64,000 nt of DNA from Beta vulgaris subsp. vulgaris (lineage: Eukaryota; Streptophyta; Magnoliopsida; Caryophyllales; Amaranthaceae), in assembly GCF_026745355.1 (NCBI RefSeq), contig NC_079206.1, forward strand, positions 47,000,752-47,064,751, read 5' to 3'. Both the position numbers and the translations under genes were made by a program. Below, one piece after another: positions 56,870 to 64,000 of this stretch. Positions within the stretch are counted from its first letter, which is position 1, and every line of letters starts with the position of its first letter. The notes beneath the pieces are model-generated. The model was not told the origin of the DNA. It ran no database searches and saw only the letters and a program-made list of their open reading frames with translations.

Positions 56870-58667
56870 CTTTCAAAACTTGGCATACACAGGTACTTGA
56901 GAAATTAAATCAGTGAAAGGAACTGTTACCTCAAGATTTTTGACCATAGACATAAATTTACCAAGTTGTTGATCGACCTTTGATTTTTGCATCCTATGGG
57001 GGAAAGGTAGTGGTGGAGTAGGAGAATCAGTAACCTTCTCCTTGCGTTTCTCTATGTCATCCACTTTTCCGCGCTCAACTTCAGTTCTGGAGCTATCCTC
57101 ACCTTCATTGTCATCCACAGCATCATTCTGAACTGGAGGTATTGAATCATCAGTAGGCATAGGTGGGGCATCATATTGTGTACCGCTTCGAAGAGTGACA
57201 GCATTAGCGGTTTCTTTAGGAATTGGTTGCCCCGGCAGATGACCTGGTTGCCTTTGTGCATTATTTCCAGCCACCTGAGCAAGTTGAGTCTCCAAATGCT
57301 TGGTGTGTTCTTCAGCTCCTTGATGCTCTCCTCATGATTTTTCTGCATAGAAACCATCATTTTCATTAGATCAGACATAGTAGGCTCTTGAGAGCTGTTA
57401 TTATGAGGAGCTTGCTGCTGATAGCCTTGGGGTGAAGGCCTATTGAAACCAGGAGGGGGTTCTGAGGAGCCCCTTGATAATATGGTTGTCTAGCAGCATG
57501 TTGTGGTGGGTTTTGATGTGGTGGTTGGTAGGAAGATTGTGGTGGAGGTTGAGGATTTTGGACATTGTTGCTCTTATAGGAGAAATTGGGGTGATCTCTC
57601 CAACCTGGGTTGTAAGTGTTAGAATAGGGGTTGTGTGGTCTCTGCTGAAAAGCATTGGCATGCTCCATCTGATTCGGATCAGGTTGACTGTAGGAACAAT
57701 CATGACCAAAGTGGCCTTGAATACCCACACTTCACAAAAGGAGGAAGTAATAGGAGCCATGGAGGACATCGCATTAATACTCATGGAGGAGTAGTGGACT
57801 GCGAAGATTTCAATGAGTCCATCTTCATGCTCAACTGTGCTACTTGTGAGGACAACAAAGCATATGCATCAGCATCCAACTTCTTCTTTGTAGTAGTCCT
57901 GGAGGAACTATGATCATTCGCTGCTAAGTTGGCCAGAAAATCGTATCCTTCATCTACCCCCTTATCTAGGAAGACACCCCCTGCAGATGAATCAATCGTG
58001 CTCTTGATATGAGGTTGTAGACCATTGTAGAATGCTTGGGTGATGAACCACTTATCCAGATTGTGGTGTGGCATTCTCTCTGCAGATCCTTGAACCTATT
58101 CCATGCTTCCTTCAGTGTTTCATCAGGTTCTTGTTGGAAGGTGGCAAGCTTGTGTCTTATTTCTGCAGTTTTGGTGGGAGGGTAGTACTCTTTCAGGAAT
58201 GCTTCAGATATAGCACTCCACTCAGTTTCATTAACATCATTCAGCCACTTCTGTGCCTTGTCCTTTAGTGAAAATTCAAAGACCATGACCTTCAACTGAT
58301 CAGGAGTGACCCCTTGGTGCTTAACGGTACGACAAGCTGTTGAAACCGTTGTAAATGATTTGCAGGGTCTTCAGATGGATGGCCACCAAACTGATTCTGC
58401 TGGATCATGTTGATGAGGCCAGGCTTGATTTGAAGTTGACTGCTTGTATATCAGGCATAGTAGGGCCTGTGGGAACATTGCCAGGAGAAGGTACCCATAA
58501 GATTTCAGCGACTTAGGAGGCATAATTGGTTCAGTTGGTTCTTCCGTGGCTTTTTTCTGATTAGCAGACTGCTTTTTCTTCTTTTGTGTCTTCTTGAGCT
58601 GCCGGATGGTTTTCTCAAGATCAGGATCAGTCTGAACTGGAGAACCTGTTCTTTTAGACCTGGGCAT
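56870..58667 (-). pseudogene. Athila gag, several frameshifts
   Basis: From the Met at 58667 (MPRSKRTGSPVQTD, then a Lys/Gln-rich stretch) the product passes through at least four frame changes. Capsid blocks are visible at 58295-58070 (LKDKAQKWLNDVNETEWSAI, AFLKEYYPPTKTAEIRHKLA, then RFKDLQRECH). A short C-x-GHFGHDC remnant of a zinc knuckle lies near 57725, a Pro/Gln/Tyr-rich region follows to 57430, and the conserved TANAVTLRSGTQYD lies near 57180-57220. The end, LPFPHRMQKSKVDQQLGKFM, leads to the protease. It would form the particle shell. Confidence 0.82.
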
Positions 58668-58780
58668 AAAAGAAACAAAGAAAAATGTGCAGTGAGATGG
58701 CCTCAATTGGAACTTGAAGTTCCAATGAGACAGCAGAAATAGTCAAATAATTAATCAGAAAGCTATAGAAACTAGCCGTC

Positions 58781-58798
58781 TCCCCGGCAACGGCGCCA
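58781..58798 (-). other. Athila primer binding site
   Basis: On the minus strand TGGCGCCGTTGCCGGGGA, a few bases after the 5' LTR. This is the canonical Athila site, usually assigned to Asp tRNA. Confidence 0.93.
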
Positions 58799-58804
58799 AA
58801 AACT

Positions 58805-60129
58805 TGATGTGTTTTAAAAATACCGCAAGTGCACGGTGTCTGTTTGCAGAAACTGGCAAATACGGGTCGATCCACAGGGAGAGGAGTTCTACAGATTTAT
58901 GTTCAATTATCTAACTACTTCCAGAAGGAAAATAATTGAGGAATTAATAACTAAACTAGAACAAATAGAACGCAGAAAATGGAAATTTATCAAATAATTA
59001 AAAACCTAGGGCAATCGATCGGTCCACCATGCTTATACCAGTTAATCAATATAATATAGTTCAAACATTTGGATTGAGGTTCAAATAAATGAAGTATTTT
59101 GTTAATCCTTGGTCAGGCATTAACAACTCCTAGATTAACATATGCCAGTACGGTCGCTCAACATAATCAAATCTACCTATTGTAATAAGCCTCTAATGAA
59201 TATGATCTTTCGATTCTAATTCTTATTAGCTAAACATAACTCATGATATTGCGCAATTACATGAATTAAACAAGTATAACAAATCAATAGGAATTATTCT
59301 AATTCAATCCAATTATTGAAGAACATAAACACAATAAAAAAGGTATAAACATGGCTTCCCTCTCTAAACCCTAGAAATAGGCTACTCACTCATGATGATA
59401 TTAAACGCAATAAACATAATCAAAGTAAAAGAATTCATAAAATTAAACTAAGTAGAGAAAAATACCAAATGATTGAAGAACGATGAAGAAGCAAATCGAC
59501 GATCTATATAATCTTCCAAATAAAAGTTCAACAAAACTAGAGAGAGAAAAACTAAGTATTTTGCTCTAATAACGTAGAAAATAAAGTAGGTTCAACGAAA
59601 ATACTAAAAACCTATTTATACTAAATACAAAACCGGCTAAAAAAACCCGAAAAATCGCGTCCTGAGAGTCCGCCCGGTCGACTGGGCAAAATCCGCACGG
59701 TCGGGCGACGGTGATCAGAAATTTACGACAAATGAGAAATTCCGCCCGGTCAACCGGGCGAGTCCGCCCGGTCGGGCGCGTAAGCGTTCCTTCCGTTGTT
59801 TTGTTTAGCTGCTAAGTGTGGGAGTCCGCCCGGTCGGGCCACACCGCCCGGTCGACCGGGCGGAGGTGTTTCCTTGTCTTTTTCTTCGTGGAATCCAACC
59901 GAAACGCTCAAGCGGTCTTCCGGATAAGCCTTGGACCTTGTGTGACTGCTAGACTTCCGTGTTGCGACTCCGATAAAGGTACAAAGTGCCAAATCCGCAT
60001 CAAAACCTGCAAAACACGGCAAGAACTCCAAACACATCAAATCCACAAGAAAAGAGCTCAAAAGAGCCCAAATCGACTATCAAAGCTAAGGGGATTAGAG
60101 TAAATAATTGATAAATGATGAACACATCA
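58805..60129 (-). repeat. Athila 5' LTR
   Basis: 1325 bp, TGATGTG...CACATCA on the minus strand. A cluster of CCCGGTCGACCGGG palindromes (59670-59870) lies just upstream of a TATA box on the minus strand. Confidence 0.95.
59611..59620 (-). promoter_or_regulatory. TATA box of the Athila 5' LTR
   Basis: TATAAATAGG on the minus strand. The GC palindromes begin about 50 bp upstream of it, so they occupy the position of proximal promoter elements. Confidence 0.65.
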
Positions 60130-61845
60130 CCGGGAGCATCTTATTAGGGAGGCGTTGCACCTTAACCATAATTACAATCCAATCAGCAATATGCCGCCAA
60201 AACCCGCTTGTCGGTTTACCTCCATTCCCACCAGCATCGGTGGTCGAGGCGGTAGGCAAGGTCGTGGCTCTGGTCGGGGGACCAGTAGTGATGAGGATGA
60301 CAGGGATTCCATGCCCCTGGTTCATCGAAAATCGAGCCTACCGTCCCTGAAGCGCAAGGCTGAGGGTACGCCCGAGAAGGTGACCAAGAGGCCGACCAAG
60401 GAGCCCGTGAAGGGGCTTTCCAAATCGCTTGCCGCTGCGCCAGCTAAGAAGGGGGGTGGGACTGCTTCTGCCCTTCTGATGAAAGGCCGAGTGGCTGAGG
60501 TCGGTAGTTCCTCTCTCCGGCCAGCAATCTATAAGCAGCTGACTCTGCCGACGATGATCCCGGCGTTGCGGACCTTCGCCAAGTCCAGGAAGTCGGGCTT
60601 CCTTGAACGCTCCGAGGTGGAGGTACCCGATACCCTCCAAAAGAGGTGGAGTAGTTCCCCTGTCAAGAATCGGGCCTTCTTCCAGCCAAAGCTCAACGTC
60701 ATAGACAATGAGTTGTTGTTGCTGGACCGCCCTCTAGAAGGGGGGGAATCTAGGATACCGGCTGCGAAAGGGCCTTCATCTGAAGTACGACTTACCCGTC
60801 GACAAGGTGAAGGCCGCTGCTACAGTCCACGCTCATAATCTGGCCGTGGTGAGTTTGACCTCTGCTTTATTTTTTGTCTTATCTTTTATGCCGCTTGAAT
60901 TGTCAACTTGTTAATGCTTTGTTTCAGGCTTTTCTTTTGTGACAGGCGGCACAATTCGGTAAAGGGCTTTGCGATCTTTACCGGCATTTCTAGGGGGCCT
61001 ACCATGCTGAGGTGGATGCCCACAATAAAACCGCTGAGCGGCTGGCCGACAGGAAGTCAGAATTGACTACTGCGGAGGCGAACCTGGCTATGGCTGCCAC
61101 CGACATGGCCTGAGTCAAGGCGGACCTAGCACCGCCAACAAGAAAATCGAAGGTCACTCCCTCATTGTGTCTAAGGGTCTGTTCTCCCCAACTTATTTTC
61201 AGTTTAGTTCAGTTTAGCTCTGGACAATACTTTTACTCTCACATATCACTATTCAGTTCAGTTCAGTTCAGTTCAGTTCAATTCAGTTCAGTTCAGTTCA
61301 GCTGTTTTATGCCAAAGAGAACATGCCCTAACAAAGATACCGAGATCATCAAACTGAGGGAGAAGATCAAAGAGGCCACAGACCGGGAACACAATGCGGT
61401 GGTAGAATATCGAAAGTCTATGGACTTCGTTGCTCGCTTGCTCAACCGGTATAATGGTGGTTGAGCCGCGACCATGAGATGCGTTAAGCATAACTTCCCG
61501 GACTTGGATTGGTCCCAAGTAGAGGAGGCTCACGGTCCCCGGGATTTTGAACTCCCGGTTGAGGGCGAGGTCCTGGACGTCGATATTACTGAGGCCGACA
61601 TTGCCAACGCTGATCCGCGTTGTGAATTTGAGGATGAGCACGGTCAAGAGGCCACCAACACCGCCATTGGTACCGAGGATCAAGAGGCCACCAACACCGC
61701 CATTGGTACCGAGGATCAAGAGGCCACCAACACTATTGTCGGTAGTGAGAAGCAAGATGCTACCATCACTATTGTTGGTAGTGAGAAGCTAAAGGATCCG
61801 GTGGTGGTGGTTGACGGCTCTAAGGAAGAGGAACCTAAAAAGTAG
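60130..61845 (+). pseudogene. Tat-2 opposite-strand ORF, second part
   Basis: It resumes after the Athila duplication with EHLIREALHLNHNYNPIS and the basic, Ser/Gly-rich region (GGRGGRQGRGSGRGTSSD) to about 60838. An intron-like gap to 60945 ends in GTGACAG. A coiled-coil-like exon (AEVDAHNKTAERLADRKSEL) is broken by a TAG near 60991. After a (TTCAG)n insertion the end is MRCVKHNFPDLDWSQVEEAH followed by an acidic repeat, three near-copies of QEATNTAIGTED (61648-61735). The block YNGG-A-MRCV matches Tat-1 (YDGGWAAAMRCV at about 16540-16505). In Tat-2 the W codon before it is a TGA stop. Confidence 0.72.
61251..61302. repeat. (TTCAG)n microsatellite
   Basis: About ten copies of a 5-bp TTCAG unit with one variant, inside the Tat-2 opposite-strand ORF and disrupting it. 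Confidence 0.93.
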
Positions 61846-62084
61846 AATTTTAACTTTCTTTCTGCCTTCCTTGTATGGCCGGTCGCCTGTGGCCGGTATT
61901 TCTGAAACACTTTTTAGGTTGTAATTGACATTTCGATGAAATAGAATTTCTAATTTAACCTTCTATACCGTCTCAACGCTACTATTTTATTGCTTTATTG
62001 CTTGTTTGTATGTTAACTCCTGTTAGAGTAGTCACTCAACTTATCCAGTGGGATGGTTGGTCGGTTAGGATTGTTTGTTAAATG
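61846..62084. other. Tat-2 spacer
   Basis: Non-coding, T-rich, between the opposite-strand ORF stop and the tandem array. Confidence 0.5.
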
Positions 62085-62545
62085 AGTTGATCTAGAAGAT
62101 CCACTAAGATCTTTGACCGGCATGCTTATCCGTTCAATCCGGCAGATCCATGAAGGTCATTGACCGCTTAAGGGTATGTCGTTTGAAAGAATTAGTCCGG
62201 CAGATCCGCGAAGGTCATTGACCGGTTAGGCACTATAATTAACTCAGCAGATCCACGAAGGTCGTTGACTGGATAATTGTTAGTACTTATTCGTTTTGTC
62301 CGGCAGATCCCCGAGGGTCATGGCCGGTTTGGCACTTTAATTAACTCAGCAGATCCACTAAGGTCATTGACTGGTTAATTTTTAATGCTCGTTCATTTTA
62401 TCCGGCAGATCCACGAAGGTCATTGACCGGCTTGGCATTTTAATTAACTCAGCAGATCCACTAGGGTCTTTGACTGGTTAATTGTTAATGCATATTTATT
62501 TTATCCGGCAGATCTACGAAGGTCATTGACCGGCTTGCTTGGAAA
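62085..62545. repeat. dimeric tandem array downstream of Tat-2 pol
   Basis: Monomers of about 50 bp alternate: type A, CCGGCAGATCCACGAAGGTC with CATTGACCGGC, and type B, CTCAGCAGATCCACTAAGGT with CATTGACTGG. The A-B period is about 102-108 bp and roughly four dimers are present. Nearly every monomer holds the near-palindrome GGTCATTGACC. The array occupies the same slot as the 60-bp array of Tat-1 but has unrelated sequence overall. Confidence 0.88.
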
Positions 62546-62719
62546 GTTAGGGAACTTGATGTATGTAGAAGATGCTCATTTTATTAAATAAAACGGCTCT
62601 TCCCGGTTGTACCAGATTTATTGCCTATAACAATGTAAGAATGCGCCTATCGGCTATAATGCCCTTGGCTAAAAATAAGTAAATCCTACCGGCAACAATG
62701 CCTTACTACTATCTAGGTT
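62546..62719. other. Tat-2 pol 3' untranslated region
   Basis: Non-coding AT-rich sequence between the tandem array and the integrase end. Confidence 0.5.
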
Positions 62720-63543
62720 TACCTATACATAGTATTTCTTAAGGACGCTGGCATTCCATCTATTTTTGAGCAGCTTGCCCACATCTCCTCAAGCCGATAT
62801 GATCTGGGGACGATCTCTTCTTTGACCAAGTAGGGTCCCTCCCAATTGGCTGTGAGTTTTCCGTCCACGTGCGCTTATCTAGTAGCTGTTGTTTGCCTGA
62901 GTACTAAGTCTCCTCTTGCAATGGGCCGACTTCGTACTCGCTTGTTGTAGGCTTTGATGATCCGATCTTTATATGCTGCCGACTTGAGTTCGGCGGCAAG
63001 CCTAACTTCTGGTAGGAGGTCCAGCTTTTCCTTGTGCAATTCCTCGTTCAGTTCTGGATTAGAGTTCAGGATGCGCCAACTGGGTAGACCTACTTCGACC
63101 GGCAACAGCGCTTCCGTTCCAAAAGCTAGTGTGAAAGGAGTTTCGCCGGTAGCTTCCTTCTCAGTGGTTCTGTTCGACCATAATACAGCCGGAACCATGT
63201 CTGCCCAGGGGCCTTTCAGATCGTCCAGCCTCTTCTTTAATGCGTTCAGGATCTGTTTGTTGGCGGCGTCTGCCTGCCCATTGCTCTGAGGATGGCATAC
63301 CGACGAGTATGCGAACTTTATGTCGTATGGTCTCAGGAAGTCCCTGATGGGTCCCCAATCGAATTGGACGCCGTGGTCCATGACAATTCCCATAGGAATC
63401 CCAAACCTGGTAACGACATTCTGCCAAATGAACTTTTTTACCTGGTTGGCCATTATCTTCGTGGTTGGCTCTGCCTCAATCCACTTTGTGAAGTAATCAA
63501 TACCCACAATTAGGAACTTTCTTCGCGGTAGGTCGTTACGCAC
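62720..63543 (-). pseudogene. Tat-2 integrase, deleted and mutated
   Basis: 62875-63543 reads RRKFLIVGIDYFTKWIEAEP, VMDHGVQFDWGP, then HPQSNGQADAANKQIL. The last acidic residue of the DDE set is Asp (GAC) where Tat-1 has Glu. The frame joins directly to the region before integrase (SLPLLRCVT at 63560). Against Tat-1 this loses about 105 residues, including the zinc finger and the first catalytic Asp (the MDILGPF block). After a stop near 62875 the C-terminal GKLTANWEGPYLV is still visible to about 62720. It is inactive. Confidence 0.85.
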
Positions 63544-64000
63544 CTTAGGAGAGGAAGTGAGAAACCCTTTTTATATAACTGGCGTTGGAAGATGAAATAC
63601 CAGGGTGAGTCTCTCTTGAGCTTCTTGGCCGCCATCTTATCCTCGGGGAGAGTTCCTACCAGCTTATAAGCCAGTATGTCGTCATACCATTTTGTGCTCT
63701 GGCTGATGGTGTTTATGGTGGGCGGGAGGTTGTCGATGCTCCTCTCCGCTAATGTTTCCACCATCACACTCCGCTTCTTGTCGCTGGTACTAGAGCTTGT
63801 CAGCTTAGATAGGGCATCTGCCGCTATGTTCTCCGCTCTCGGCACTAACTTGACCTCGAAGCTCCGTAATCCGATCGTCATGCTTTTGACCTTGCTTAGA
63901 TATTTTGCGTGGGAACTCGTGCTTCATATGTGCCTTCGATCTGACTTGATATCAGTTGGGAGTCTGTGATCATCAGAATCTTCTTGGAACCAGCCGTAAT
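63544..64000 (-). pseudogene. Tat-2 RNase H C-terminal part, runs off the window
   Basis: The minus strand reads from the window edge AGSKKILMITDSQLISSQIE, then a shifted MTIGLRSFEVKLVPRAENIA with ADALSKL, and the linker to integrase (YDDILAYKLVGTLPEDKMAA). The match to Tat-1 13934-14440 is clear. A frame change lies near 63885. RT and gag would be beyond 64000. Confidence 0.82.

Larger units (their letters stand above)
48245..60129 (-). mobile_element. Athila: complete Ty3/gypsy Athila retrotransposon
   Basis: The LTRs are 48245-49556 (3' LTR) and 58805-60129 (5' LTR). Both begin TGATGTGTTCATCATTTATC and end AAAACACATCA on the minus strand. A 5-bp duplication, CCGGG, flanks the element (48240-48244 and 60130-60134). 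The primer site TGGCGCCGTTGCCGGGGA is next to the 5' LTR and a GGGGGATTT purine tract is next to the 3' LTR. Order on the minus strand is gag, protease, RT, RNase H, integrase, spacer, ATHILA ORF. The LTRs are nearly identical apart from small indels, so insertion was recent. It interrupts Tat-2. Confidence 0.96.
47840..64000 (-). mobile_element. Tat-2: second Tat-lineage element, reverse orientation, incomplete
   Basis: It has the same architecture as Tat-1 but inverted: the opposite-strand ORF is on the plus strand (47844-48241, then 60135-61845), a tandem array follows (62085-62545), and pol is on the minus strand from 62720 past the window edge. It is split by the Athila element. The left boundary near 47840 falls inside the ORF, so the 3' LTR and the start of that ORF have been lost. 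Sequence similarity to Tat-1 is clear in protein but weak in DNA, so they are different families of the lineage. Confidence 0.85.

Overview
This is nuclear DNA of a flowering plant, probably a eudicot. It is AT-rich and carries CACTA, hAT and Mutator transposons, Stowaway and Harbinger MITEs, a TRIM, Ty3/gypsy Tat and Athila elements, and one plant-type host gene with AG/GT introns. I could not name the species. About 80% of the window is transposable elements, many nested and with target-site duplications (TSDs) that can be read directly. || LEFT NEST (1-31818). The base layer is a decayed LTR-retrotransposon-like element: a broken gag/'plant transposon protein' ORF at 407-2078 continues at 29725-29907, followed by a purine tract and an LTR-like segment at 30502-31818. 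It is split by a 27.6-kb CACTA element (CACTA-A, 2079-29721, TSD TTT). CACTA-A carries a decayed TNP2-type transposase, a second gene with a Transposase_24-like region and a Ulp1 (C48) protease-like segment. It has itself been invaded by a mariner-like fold-back element (2311-3263), a Tat retrotransposon (Tat-1, 9737-20424) lying against a captured fragment of a plastid pyruvate dehydrogenase E2 gene (20430-20770), and a small CACTA (CACTA-B, 22809-27610, TSD GAT). CACTA-B holds a nearly intact hAT element (23726-27088, 8-bp TSD). || HOST GENE (33929-38955, minus strand). The only recognisable intact host gene encodes a 67-residue RAMP4/SERP-type ER membrane protein in three coding exons; the first contributes only the ATG. 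MITEs flank it and sit in its long first intron. || MIDDLE (39100-47840). AT-rich intergenic DNA holds several MITEs, a Mutator-like element (43668-44811) with a small ORF, a TRIM (45446-46011) and two GC-rich hAT MITEs, each with a readable TSD. || RIGHT NEST (47840-64000). A second, reverse-oriented Tat element (Tat-2) runs off the right edge. Its extra 'antisense' ORF is interrupted by a complete Athila element (48245-60129, TSD CCGGG) that landed six bases inside an exon. || Tat-1 and Tat-2 share the same layout: pol, then a tandem-repeat array, then an ORF on the opposite strand with a conserved intron. Most element genes carry stops or frameshifts. The best preserved are the hAT transposase (one stop), the Athila integrase and ATHILA ORF, and the Tat-1 gag.
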